From positions 1 through 19,864 of the forward strand of contig JANRIN010000078.1 of assembly GCA_033764965.1 (NCBI GenBank): DNA of 19,864 bases, read 5' to 3'. Shown piece by piece: positions 1-9,500 of this stretch (within the stretch, counting starts at the first letter, position 1; each line of letters opens with the position of its first letter). A model generated the notes under the pieces. That model was not told the origin of the DNA and ran no database searches. It saw nothing but the letters and a program-made list of their open reading frames with translations. A program made the position numbers and the translations under genes. The stretch comes from JSC-12 sp033764965 (GTDB lineage Bacteria > Cyanobacteriota > Cyanobacteriia > Leptolyngbyales > Leptolyngbyaceae).

Positions 1-2411
1 CCAGCCCCTCTCCCTGAGGGAGAGGGGAGATTAGAGGGGTTCCCCTTCTCCCTCAGGGAGAAGGGGTTAGGGGATGAGGGACAAAACACTTCTGGAAACT
101 CTAACGGCCAATGGAAAAAGCGCTTTTCCTCCGCTAAGCGATCCGCCGCATCGACGATCGCCTGTGTTGCCCAATTCCCCTTCAGCAGATTGTTTAACAC
201 CGCAGAAGTCGGCAAAAGCTGGAGATTTTGCTCCGTCAACGGCATAAAAAATGCCGCTGTCCAGAGATTACAAGCTGAGCGATCCCGCAACCACGACACC
301 AAATGGCGACTGCGCTCATACTTCTTCTGCTTTTGATGCACGGCTGCCGGGTCATCATCCTTCATCCCCTCAATGTCGCGCCACGCCTTGGCATACTCCT
401 CGCGATCTCGCTCAAACGTTGCTTCCAACTCCAGCGACAGTTGCCCCTGCCGCAGATCGTCTCGTTCCTTCTTGTTGGTTTTTTTGATGCGGGAGGCAAT
501 GGTTTTGTCGTCGCCCGTCACCGGCTTGTAGGCATCCTCCGGAATCCCGTCCTTGAGGCAATCCAGATCCAAAACTCCCACCAGCGAGTTGCCACACTTA
601 ATCCGGTGGTCGAGGAAGTTCAGTGATAACCCCTGGCACAGCCCCTCCAGCCACAGCGCCACCTTACACAGGTCTACCGCTAGCGGATTCAAGTCCACGC
701 CATAAATGCAATGCTGAATCACATCGCGAATCGCCACTCGTAACGGCTCCGATCCGGGCTGCGTTTCTCCTGTGCGTACCCGTGCCAGTTCCTTACCAAT
801 CCGTCGGGCGGCTGCCAGCAAAAAGTGCCCTGATCCACACGCCGGGTCACACACTTTGAGCGAGAGGAGGGCGGCTTCTTGGAGTTGTTGCAGGGTTTTT
901 CCCTCACCCTCAGCCCCTCTCCCTGTTTCTGGGAGAGGGGGTTGGGGGGTGAGGGAAACAGACTTCAACCTCTCTGCAATCACTGGCTCCAACGCACTCT
1001 TAATTAACTGCCCCACCAACTCCGGTGGCGTATAGTAAGAACCCGTTGTCTTCCGGTCACTCCCCGTTACTAACTGGAATTCCCAACTCCCGTCAACCTG
1101 ACTCACATTCGGATGGAACTCCAGCAGGCTCTCGTAAACACTGCCCAACTCCTCAACATCCAGTGCCCCATAGTTAACCCGGCGTAATTGCCCCTTCTGC
1201 TCGTAGAGCGACAATCCCCGCAACGCCAGCATCAAGTCGTGGTTGTCGATGCCACACCCCTCCAGATCCGCTAAGGTATGCGACCCAAACAAATCACCAT
1301 CCAACGGCGATAGCCCCAACACTTGCCCTCGCCAGTTTTCATCAAAGAGCTGAAACGTCACCCGTAAACCCTGCCACAGATCCTGAAAGCCTTCCCGCCG
1401 CCAGCTCGGTCGTTCTACCAATGCTCGCAGCCGCTCAATGCTGTAGTACTCCCGATAAATTCGTGCCTTCTCTGGATCGTCCGTTGACAGCAAAAGGTTT
1501 CGCGATTCCGCCACCATCAAAAACAGGAGGCGGTAAATCAGCATCAAAAGCTGTCGGTAATACGCTACCTCTGTCAGGATGCCTGCCTCCAACTTCTCGC
1601 GCAGGCTCTGACTTTGGGGATGCTGTAAGAATCCTGTTCCCAGCCGCTTCAGGGCTGATTCTACGCCGTCGCGGAGGCGATCGCGAACTCGTCCACCCTG
1701 CTGCAACGACTCCTGGTGATAAAACTCCAGCAGACATTCATCCGCATCATCCATCCCCTCTGGTAACCGAGAACGATGGAACAGCCGATAGAATAAGCCA
1801 AACTCAGCAAAGTTCTCCCCATTCAGGATCTGCTCCAGGTCAAACTCCACATAGGTCAGCCGCGTCATCAACGAGGAGTCCCGGAGCAATCGCCAGCGTA
1901 AGCCATTGGTGACGATCGCCCAGAGATGCTCCGTGCGGTTGAGATACTCCTGCACTAAGGCATGGGCAGACAGGCGGGGTGTACCGCTGGGGGGTCGCTG
2001 CTCCAGCCGCACTCGACTGCCAATAATGTGAACAGGTGGCTTATTCTCCCCTGCTTCGGCTCGGTGGGAAATGGCATAGGTTTGTCCCTCTACCACTTCC
2101 GCCTTCGCCACATACACCGGGTCATAGCCCAGACTTCGGAGCAACGGCACCACCCACTGCTCCCGTGTCACCGTTGTCGCCGAGTCATCGTCGGGTAATC
2201 GGGAGACAGCCCGTTGGAATGCTGCCCAGTAGGCTTTGGCATCTCCCCAGGCGATCGCTATTTCATCGGCTAGCTTGTCCCCTTTGGCAAACCCAAAGTC
2301 CTCCGGTGCCTGACCCTTAATCTCCCCAACTAACAACTCTGTGGTTAAGTCCGGTGCGATCAAATTGCCTTGAATATCAACCCCGACGGGCATATCAACT
2401 GTATTGTTCAT
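1..2411 (-). CDS. Adenine-specific DNA methyltransferase (Eco57I/PglX-like), possible DrmMI; 3' end outside window
   Basis: The minus-strand frame is open from an ATG at 2411 to the left edge (about 803 codons), so the C-terminus is missing. The SAM-binding motif I, CDPACGSGHFLLAAARR, starts at residue 521. The following strand GVDLNPLAVDLCKVALWLE (about 571-589) is typical of N6-adenine methylases of the Eco57I/PglX type. The sequence FFHWPLEFPEVF near residues 765-776 normally comes just before the catalytic NPPY motif, which would lie left of the window. The gene overlaps the upstream helicase by ATGA, so translation is probably coupled. The family modifies adenine in DNA, in defence to mark self. 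Two palindromic repeats are read through in frame, giving low-complexity peptides at about 487-504 and from about 778 onward; the frame stays open through both. The pairing suggests DISARM class 1 drmMI. Alternatives are a type IIG or BREX-like methylase. Confidence 0.85.
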   Translation of the reverse strand, partial: MNNTVDMPVGVDIQGNLIAPDLTTELLVGEIKGQAPEDFGFAKGDKLADEIAIAWGDAKAYWAAFQRAVSRLPDDDSATTVTREQWVVPLLRSLGYDPVYVAKAEVVEGQTYAISHRAEAGENKPPVHIIGSRVRLEQRPPSGTPRLSAHALVQEYLNRTEHLWAIVTNGLRWRLLRDSSLMTRLTYVEFDLEQILNGENFAEFGLFYRLFHRSRLPEGMDDADECLLEFYHQESLQQGGRVRDRLRDGVESALKRLGTGFLQHPQSQSLREKLEAGILTEVAYYRQLLMLIYRLLFLMVAESRNLLLSTDDPEKARIYREYYSIERLRALVERPSWRREGFQDLWQGLRVTFQLFDENWRGQVLGLSPLDGDLFGSHTLADLEGCGIDNHDLMLALRGLSLYEQKGQLRRVNYGALDVEELGSVYESLLEFHPNVSQVDGSWEFQLVTGSDRKTTGSYYTPPELVGQLIKSALEPVIAERLKSVSLTPQPPLPETGRGAEGEGKTLQQLQEAALLSLKVCDPACGSGHFLLAAARRIGKELARVRTGETQPGSEPLRVAIRDVIQHCIYGVDLNPLAVDLCKVALWLEGLCQGLSLNFLDHRIKCGNSLVGVLDLDCLKDGIPEDAYKPVTGDDKTIASRIKKTNKKERDDLRQGQLSLELEATFERDREEYAKAWRDIEGMKDDDPAAVHQKQKKYERSRHLVSWLRDRSACNLWTAAFFMPLTEQNLQLLPTSAVLNNLLKGNWATQAIVDAADRLAEEKRFFHWPLEFPEVFCPSSPNPFSLREKGNPSNLPSPSGRGA
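5..27. repeat. Palindromic repeat inside the methyltransferase gene
   Basis: Perfect inverted repeat with 11-base arms, CCCCTCTCCCT and AGGGAGAGGGG, around one base. It lies in the open minus-strand frame of the methyltransferase, so it is translated. It belongs to the CCCCTCTCCC family of dispersed palindromes common in cyanobacterial genomes. Confidence 0.85.
42..66. repeat. Second palindromic repeat, adjacent to the first
   Basis: Perfect inverted repeat with 12-base arms, CCCCTTCTCCCT and AGGGAGAAGGGG, around one base. It sits 14 bases from the palindrome at 5-27, and both are inside the same reading frame. They differ by compensating changes (CTCTCCC versus TTCTCCC with a matching change in the other arm), so base pairing is preserved between copies. 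Confidence 0.85.
901..955. repeat. Palindromic repeat inserted in frame in the methyltransferase
   Basis: Nested inverted repeat: outer arms CCCTCACCC (901-909) and GGGTGAGGG (947-955), inner arms CCCCTCTCCC (914-923) and GGGAGAGGGG (931-940), loop TGTTTCT. Read on the minus strand it encodes LTPQPPLPETGRGAEGEG (residues 487-504), 17 residues before motif I. The peptide resembles the LTPNPSPKGRGE-type peptides that this repeat family adds to many cyanobacterial proteins. Confidence 0.85.
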
Positions 2412-5260
2412 GCCATTTTCCTCCGCTGACCGGGCTGGAGCACAAAAATTCCGAGAATATCCATTGGCAATTGAGGCTTCACACGCACCTGTCCTTTCTT
2501 GGTTACACTGCGAACTCGTCGGTGGGACTGCACTAGACCTTGGCTCCTAACCTGGGCGATCGCATCCAATTCTTCTGCAAGACTACTGAGACTGTTCAGC
2601 ACCTCTTCCATTTCTAGCCGCTTCAACGCGATCGCCAGGTTCTCCACGGGTTCCGCTTGTTGGAGTAACGTCTGGGCATCCTCAGGTTCCAACCATAGGG
2701 GATTTGAGGGGGGGCCTGTAAACCCAGCGACAAAACATTCCTCCGCTAGGAGAGACTCGACTTTGGGACTGGTCAGCAAATAGCGCGATCGCAATAACAA
2801 CAATGTAGTCCGTCGTTCCACCGCATCGGTAATCGTAAAGCCACAGCGAGCTGCGATCGGATCATGGTTATTTTCGAGAGTCTCTTCCAACAGATAACGG
2901 GCTAAACCTTCCACTAATGGATGGTTGCGCCCAACATAGTCCACCCCTTCCGGTGCGGGTGTCGTGAAGGTAATCGTGCGGGGCTGTGTCCCCAGACTGG
3001 ACTGTAACGGCAACGGGATCGACGGCAGTAGCCACGATTGCTTTTTCTTCTGTAAGGATGCATTCAAGCGGCTACAGGCAGCTTTGACAAAGCGTTCCAC
3101 ATCCGCTTCATTGCCCAAAATGCGATCGGACTCCACCAGCTCCTGTTCCACTTCGTCCGGCTTAATGGCTCGTTGAGCAAACCGAGTTCGGCTGATCTTC
3201 TCGCGCTCAACGGCCCGATCCCAGCTTTTATGCACCTGTTCAACCGCAGATTCGCCCTTGTCTAGCAAATCCAGCAGGGAAAGTTGCTGAGCATCGGCTT
3301 TCTGGTCAAAGAGAGATTTGAACACCGCTTCTGAAACCGTGGCACTATCCATCGGCACAGGTACGGTAATGCCAAGGGTTTTGTGAATTTCTACGGCTTT
3401 GCGAATCAAAACGTTTAATACCGCTCCATCCACAGGATTGTCTTGCCCATAGATCAGATAGCTTTTCACCACCGTTGCCGTCTGCCCGTAACGGTCGATT
3501 CGCCCTTCTCGCTGTTCCAGACGGTTCGGGTTCCAGGGTAAGTCGTAATGAATCACGGCATTGAAATGCTCTTGCAGGTTCACCCCTTCACTGAGGCAAT
3601 CCGTTGCCACCAGAATCCGTTGCGGATAACGTGTCAATTCCTCCAAGCGAAGTTCTCGCTCGTCCTCGGATTGCTCGCCTGTAATGGCAATTACACGGGT
3701 TGTACTCCCCCGCTTTTTCTCAAATTTGGTTCGCAATTCTTCAGCGACGTAGTTGGCTGTAGCAATGTAGCGACACCAAATAATTGGGTTAAAGCCGTTG
3801 GTGAGGAGATCGGTGACGGTGGCGATCGCGGCTTGTAGCTTGGTGTCTTTTGCCCCTTTGAGCTTTGCCGCTGCCTGAATAAATCCCCGCAATTTACGGC
3901 GATCAGAATCCTGATAAGACCGCTGCCCCTGCTCAAGGGCGATCGTGGGCTGGGCATCAATTGCCTGTTCCTGATCCGTTGGATCATAGGTATAGGCAAC
4001 CATCAAATCTTCATCGATGTCGATCTCCGTTTCCTGCCCTCCGTCTGTTGCGGTTTTACTCACCTGTTTACCGAGGGTAGCGATCGCTGCCTCAGGCGAC
4101 GACATCACACACCGAATCAGTGCCAAGGCTGCCCAATAGCGTCCCCGGCGCTGGGCGTAGCTCATATCCTCAGTGGTCGTTTTAACCAACCCACGCGCAA
4201 AGTTATAGACCTCCTCAAACAGATCCCGGTATTCCTTGGACAGTTTGTAGGGTTGTTCTAATGGGTCACGCTCTGGGAAAGGGGTTTCGTTTCCCAACCA
4301 TTGCTTCACATCCGCGCGGCGACGCTGGACAAAATGGTTAGCTAACTCAATTCGTTGCTCCTGGGTCAGGTTATTAATGTCCCAACTCTCAAATTTACGG
4401 TTGAGCAGACCAAGAATTGAGAGGAATGATTCTTCAATGCCGCTGTGAGGGGTTGCTGTCAGCAGGATAAAGTTCTGCTGCTCTCGCTCGGCAAGTGCTT
4501 GCAGGAGTTGGTGTCGCTGTTGCTGAGAGGTGCTTTGTCCCCCTGGACGCGCACAGGTGTGAGATTCATCGACAATCACCAAATCGGGGCAGTGGGCTAG
4601 GAAGCTGGCTCGACGGCGATCAGATTTTGCATAATCCAAGCTGACAATAATGTGGCGGTAATACCCGAAGACGTGGTGATCGCCTCCCGGCAAGCCCCGC
4701 TCCAACTTGCTGACGGTGCCAGACCGAATCACCACTGCATCAATGTGAAATTTTTCCCTTAGCTCTCGTTGCCACTGATCACACAGATGAGGAGGGCATA
4801 AGATTGCCAGTCGTTTTACCTCCCCGCGATCGAGCATTTCTCTGGCAATCAGCCCTGCTTCAATCGTCTTGCCAATGCCCACATCATCCGCAATCAGCAG
4901 CCGAATGGTCTCCAACCGTAGCGCCATGAGCAGTGGTACGAGCTGGTACGGTCGAGGACGTACTGAGAGCCGCCCCAGCGATCGAAACGGGCCTGCTCCA
5001 CTCCGTAGGCTTAAGCGAGCTGCATCCATGAGCAATTGGGCAGCGGTATGGTCTTGTACTGCATCGGCTTGAGGCACCGGGAACTGAGCTGAGGTAATCG
5101 GCTCCAGCCCTAGGGGGTGATAGATGCCACAAGCTTGATCTTCATTGCCACTCAGAGGTCGCAAGCGAATGACCTCTGGAATTTCTGAGGGGAGCACCAC
5201 CCATTGGCGATCGCGGCAGGTAACCACAGCGCCTGGAGTAGGAAGAAAACGATCAGCCAT
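2408..5260 (-). CDS. drmD: SNF2/DEAD-like helicase, candidate DISARM DrmD
   Basis: This is a 950-residue superfamily 2 ATPase of the SNF2/RapA type. Visible motifs: Walker A ADDVGIGKTIEAG (about 124-136), Walker B variant VIVDESH (228-234), motif III LLTATPHSG (266-274), motif V ILVATDCLSEGVNLQ (549-563) and motif VI QREGRIDRYGQ (583-593). The N-terminus has a short conserved-looking segment, PTPGAVVTCRDRQWVVLPS (7-25), before the helicase core, and a long C-terminal region of unassigned fold follows. It is the first gene of a minus-strand unit, and its stop TGA overlaps the methyltransferase ATG. A SNF2 helicase directly followed by a PglX-like methylase is the arrangement of class 1 DISARM (drmD, drmMI). 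The motif assignment is read directly; the DISARM name is inference from pairing and size, as drmA/B/C are not in view. Confidence 0.85.
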   Translation of the reverse strand: MADRFLPTPGAVVTCRDRQWVVLPSEIPEVIRLRPLSGNEDQACGIYHPLGLEPITSAQFPVPQADAVQDHTAAQLLMDAARLSLRSGAGPFRSLGRLSVRPRPYQLVPLLMALRLETIRLLIADDVGIGKTIEAGLIAREMLDRGEVKRLAILCPPHLCDQWQRELREKFHIDAVVIRSGTVSKLERGLPGGDHHVFGYYRHIIVSLDYAKSDRRRASFLAHCPDLVIVDESHTCARPGGQSTSQQQRHQLLQALAEREQQNFILLTATPHSGIEESFLSILGLLNRKFESWDINNLTQEQRIELANHFVQRRRADVKQWLGNETPFPERDPLEQPYKLSKEYRDLFEEVYNFARGLVKTTTEDMSYAQRRGRYWAALALIRCVMSSPEAAIATLGKQVSKTATDGGQETEIDIDEDLMVAYTYDPTDQEQAIDAQPTIALEQGQRSYQDSDRRKLRGFIQAAAKLKGAKDTKLQAAIATVTDLLTNGFNPIIWCRYIATANYVAEELRTKFEKKRGSTTRVIAITGEQSEDERELRLEELTRYPQRILVATDCLSEGVNLQEHFNAVIHYDLPWNPNRLEQREGRIDRYGQTATVVKSYLIYGQDNPVDGAVLNVLIRKAVEIHKTLGITVPVPMDSATVSEAVFKSLFDQKADAQQLSLLDLLDKGESAVEQVHKSWDRAVEREKISRTRFAQRAIKPDEVEQELVESDRILGNEADVERFVKAACSRLNASLQKKKQSWLLPSIPLPLQSSLGTQPRTITFTTPAPEGVDYVGRNHPLVEGLARYLLEETLENNHDPIAARCGFTITDAVERRTTLLLLRSRYLLTSPKVESLLAEECFVAGFTGPPSNPLWLEPEDAQTLLQQAEPVENLAIALKRLEMEEVLNSLSSLAEELDAIAQVRSQGLVQSHRRVRSVTKKGQVRVKPQLPMDILGIFVLQPGQRRKMA

Positions 5261-5812
5261 TTATGCCCCCGGTAGCCAGCAAAATAAAATGGACTCATGC
5301 CAAATTACTACACGTGCGCCGTTATATACCTTTCGATCCAGATCTGTTTACTTTCAGAAGCAATATTAAACAAAGTGCAGGTGTGACGCACTGAAGAGTT
5401 AGAGCAATTGCGATGGGACCTTACAGATAACGTGCCCCAGCGCCGATAGACCCATGACATTAGGTGCTATTTTTGGCTTACAACGAATTAAGCTTGCCCC
5501 AAAAAGTGGTGAAATGCCCGACTTTTTCCCGACTTTTCCGACTGACAATGCTATCCAAGACTCAGTACAGTCGTAACAGATTTCAGTTCAGTACTATCGC
5601 GGAGATCATAAGCCGCACGTTTTCGGTACTTGCCCCAGTAACCGTCGCGTTCTCCCCCTAAACGCCACGATCTTAAAGATGAGTCTCGGTGTAGATACTT
5701 GCCTCCTGTCTGCCATTCATTCCAAAACTCTGTCTGGTATCAATTCGCAGCATCTCCAACCACTACCTTATTTGGCTGACTCACAGTTACATCGAGGAGT
5801 CTTAAACTTCAA
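5261..5812. other. Divergent intergenic region without a gene
   Basis: This 552-base spacer separates the minus-strand helicase unit from the plus-strand secreted-protein gene and must hold both promoters, but no clear -35/-10 pair could be assigned. Short open frames here lack domain-like composition and are not called. The one clear local structure is a run of near-identical units, CCCGACTTTTT, CCCGACTTTT and CCGACT, at 5517-5543. No tRNA-like or rRNA-like sequence is seen. Confidence 0.6.
5517..5543. repeat. Short tandem repeat (CCCGACTTTT)
   Basis: Two and a half head-to-tail copies of a 10-11 base unit, differing only in T-run length, in the spacer upstream of the secreted-protein gene. 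Function unknown; it could be a binding-site cluster or simple slippage. Confidence 0.6.
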
Positions 5813-6292
5813 ATGTCTGACCAGTCTGTACAAACACGTAAGTATTCCCCGGTTATTCACTTTGGTTTCATTCTGAGTCTAGCGATGAGTCAATTCTTGG
5901 CGATCGCTCCCAGTTTTGCGCAATCCACTGCCAGCGATCGCATCGACTGCATCAAAAAGTTTAGAGCGTTTTATCGAAGCGCTGAAGGTGGTTATCTATC
6001 AAGTCAAGATGCCCTCGCCAAAGCCGAACAAATTTGTGCAGAGGAAAGTCGGCGAAACCCTGGGACGACCCCTAATCCAGTCCCAGTGACAAATCCAGGC
6101 TGGTCGGGGCAATCGGGTGGTTCTCCAGCGGCGATCGCGCAGTGTATGGATAAGTTGATGTATCGAACCGAAGTACAAAAACCTTTCCCAGGTTGGATTT
6201 GTGTTCAAAATGATGTGAACTGTAGCACCGTCAGAGTCAGAACTGAGATTAGCGAAGCTACAGCAATACAAGCTTGTCAAAATGCACGCTAA
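5813..6292 (+). CDS. Small secreted six-cysteine protein, function unknown
   Basis: A 159-residue protein of no recognised family. Residues 12-36 form a hydrophobic stretch ending in APSFA-QS, a likely Sec signal peptide with cleavage after Ala36, giving a mature periplasmic or extracellular protein of about 123 residues. The mature part has six cysteines (46, 75, 111, 130, 137, 155). It falls into two loosely similar halves: each starts with a Cys before a basic/hydrophobic helix (DCIKKF, QCMDKL) and ends with an Ala-rich helix carrying a Cys (AEQICAEE, AIQACQNA). They are joined by a Pro/Gly/Asn-rich linker (about 82-105). The ATG at 5813 is preceded by GAGGAG at 5794-5799, a somewhat distant ribosome site. 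It lies 280 bases before the giant protease gene, on the same strand. Disulfide bonding is inferred, not shown. Confidence 0.75.
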   Translation: MSDQSVQTRKYSPVIHFGFILSLAMSQFLAIAPSFAQSTASDRIDCIKKFRAFYRSAEGGYLSSQDALAKAEQICAEESRRNPGTTPNPVPVTNPGWSGQSGGSPAAIAQCMDKLMYRTEVQKPFPGWICVQNDVNCSTVRVRTEISEATAIQACQNAR

Positions 6293-6328
6293 TCTTCCCA
6301 TTTTGTAATGAGCTTTTCACTGAAAGGA

Positions 6329-6356
6329 AGACTAAGCTATTTGCTGACTTTAGTCT
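6329..6356. other. Imperfect stem-loop after the secreted-protein gene
   Basis: AGACTAA (6329-6335) pairs with TTAGTCT (6350-6356). A second hairpin, ACAAAGG (6390-6396) with CCTTTGT (6405-6411), lies just downstream. Neither is followed by a T-run, so they are not convincing intrinsic terminators. They may shape the leader of the giant-protein mRNA. Confidence 0.35.
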
Positions 6357-6572
6357 AGTGAACTTAAACGAGAGTCTGCCTAACTACGAACAAAGGACTT
6401 AAGCCCTTTGTCGGAGTCTCAAGATTAATCCTGTTAGCTGTATTTCCGCCAGAGGCTACTAGGGTGAAAACCACTACACCCAAGCCAGCTAATCTTTTGC
6501 TGACCATACCTATTCTCTTGTCTCTCTGCGGCAGGAATAACTAAACCTAATTGTCACTTTAGCGAGATTAAC

Positions 6573-9500
6573 ATGCTCTCCGATTCTCTAAGTATTCAAC
6601 CCAATTCCAGCAGTGCGACGTTTTTTCCCGCAAATTCTGGATTAGATGCGAATATGGCATCGGTTTCTTTACTTGATCCAAACAACATTAATATCTTCAG
6701 ATCGAGTAGTTTCAGTACTACTAATTTACCTGACGGGATTTTTACAGTAGGTCGTAGTGGGCAAGTCGAACTTGACTATATTCTGGATGGTGGAGCCTTT
6801 GAGGGAGAACTTGCAGTCTTCAGCCTTTCTGGCTTGAATAATACGTTGTCTGCAAATGATTTAATTCAAGAAGCGGCACGACGGGCACTTAGCAACTCAG
6901 AGTTAGGGTACGTCGCAATTTCTGATCAGACTGAAGCCGCGAAGTTTTATGGTGCTTTTCCCGGAGATAGACAAGACTGGAATACAGGCATTTATCAGGG
7001 GATCAAAACGTTAAATCTTCGTCCAGGGGATCAGTTTGGATTGATGCTAGTTCCGAATGGAACTGTGCAAGAGGTGTTAAGCGATCCAAGTAAATTAGGC
7101 GATCGCCGTCCACTACTGTCTTTTAGTTTAGATTCTGCGAACCCTACCCAATTCGCTGACTTAAGTGGGGACGATAGCTTATTCGCGTTTGAAGATTTAG
7201 ATTTAAAGACTGGCTCAGATCGTGATTACAATGACCTGAGCTTTCAAATTATTGGTGCAACAGGTACCGCAGCAACACTAGATGGCTTAAAAATTAAGCA
7301 CCACCAAGATTGGCAAAAAACCTCGTTGGGTAAAGAAATCCAAGACTATATTGAAACTCGGCTCCTGCAAGAAACCATTTCACTCCAAGATATTTCCTCC
7401 GGTGTATTTACAGTTGACGCGACAGGACAGGTTGGGATTGATTACCTCTTTGACGGTGGTGCTTATAACGGGCAATTGGCTATTTTTAGCTTGGAAGGAT
7501 TAGATCAAAAAGATTGGAAAGTTGTCGATTTCATTCAAGAAGCGGCACGTCGAGCATTAAGTGATTCTGAACTTGGGCATGTAGTTATTGCTGATCGGGA
7601 TGAAGGAGCGCGATTCAGTGGAAAACTGCCCTGGGAAGCAGACTTCAATGAGGGGATCTATGGCGGAGTAAAGACCTTCTCCATGAAGGCAGGTAGCCAG
7701 TTTGGTGTCATGCTGGTTCCCAATGCCACAGTGCAGGAGGTATTGAATGAACCGACCAGTAGAGGGAGTGTACGACCTCTATTTTCTATTGCTTCTGCCA
7801 ATCCCAGAGATGGCTTTCATTTGGGACAAATTGCTGATTTAACTGGCAACGGCAATACTTTCACCATGGAAGATCTACGCTTTGATAAAGGATCTGACCG
7901 TGATTACAACGACATTGTGTTTCAGGTTAGGGGCGCGATCGGTCAGGCTGACTTGCTGGATCAGTACATCGATCATCAAAAGGACTGGCGCACTAGCAAC
8001 TTGGGACAAACCTTGATCGAGTACACCAGACCTTACGTCCTGCCTGATAATCCAAAGGTTGGGGAAACTGTTCCACCTAACTTGCTAGAGATTTTAGTTG
8101 ATGCAAGTGGACTAGTTGAGCCTACTTCGGGCAACACAGCAAGCACAGCTATCAACCCGCTTATTCAACCTGTGATTGATAACTGGCTGTCTAATGCTAA
8201 CAGTCAACTCTCCTCCCTCCTGGTTGAAGGTTCTCAAGTGGGTAACGATCTCACGATAGAACTAACCCATCTCGAAGGTTATTTAGATGGACAGATTGAC
8301 AGTTTGCAAAGCTCATTGATTGCTGATGGCGACTACATGAACGCTTGGAAGAACTATCTGAGTGGAGAGATTGTCACTAACACTGACTATATGAATGCTT
8401 GGACAGTCTACTTGAACAATGAAATATCAGGAGTTGGGGACAGTCTATATAGTCAGGTGTATGACCTTTGGAGTTCACTTTCAAGTAATGGTAACTACCT
8501 TAATGCCTGGGTCAACTACCTCGGCTCACAAATTACAAGGGTCGATAACGCCTCCTATGAAAAAGTTGGTGATCTTTACAACAGCATTTCTAATAACGCC
8601 AATACTATGAATGCTTGGCAAGATTGGCTTGCTGATCAAATTTCTAGCGACGCTAACTATAGCAATGCTTGGCTGGATTGGATGTGGAACAGCTTCAACA
8701 ATAATAATGTTGATGCCACTGCCTGGGGTTACTACAATGCTATTGCTGACAAAGCCATCGCTAATATTGATTACGCTTGGGACGACTACAGCAATCTCAA
8801 CAGCTATATTAATGAGACGATTAGGTCTGCTTGGAATGAATATGACGCGATCTCAAATTATGTGCAATCAGTGGTCAGCAATGGTTGGAGTAACTATGCC
8901 GTCATTGATGAGTACGTTGATGCAGTAACAGCTAATGCCTGGAGTCAATATCGTGCGTTGAATGATGAGCGCTCATACATTCTGAACAATGCTTATGCGG
9001 AATTTGATTGGCTGATGAGCTACCGAGATGCGATCGTTACTAATGCTTGGAGTGAGCATAACGCACTGCAAAATTACATCGACTGGACGCTGGACAATGC
9101 TTGGGATCAATTTTATGACTTGTATTATCAGAAATATGAGCTTCTAGCCAACGCCCAAAAGCAGGAGAGTATCTTGCTTAACGCCTGGGATGATCAGATA
9201 GCGGATATTCAAGCATTGCAGTCTGTGTGGACTAAGATTGCCACAAATGAACATCGTTGGTACGAGACAACGTTGACCGATCAAATGTCTAAGACTGGAC
9301 TACCGTTGATTGGTTTGATCGATACTGGCTTCCGTCTACAAGAGGCTGACATTCATCCAGCGCGAGTTATTCTCGGTCAGGATTGGGTCGATCAAGACAG
9401 CAATCCACTGCTACATCCCCAGGAGTGGTGGCAAAGCAATCACGGCACACAAACTTTAGAGATTATTGGCGCAACCCGTAATAACGGGGTTGGAATGGAT

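Noticed and set aside
1..75. Palindromes read as a CRISPR array or transcription terminator
   Set aside because: Only two copies with a 14-base gap, no spacers of constant length, and the sequence lies within an open methyltransferase frame.
5464..5876. Small open frames in the spacer before the secreted-protein gene
   Set aside because: No ribosome site, no domain-like composition, and one overlaps the real start at 5813.
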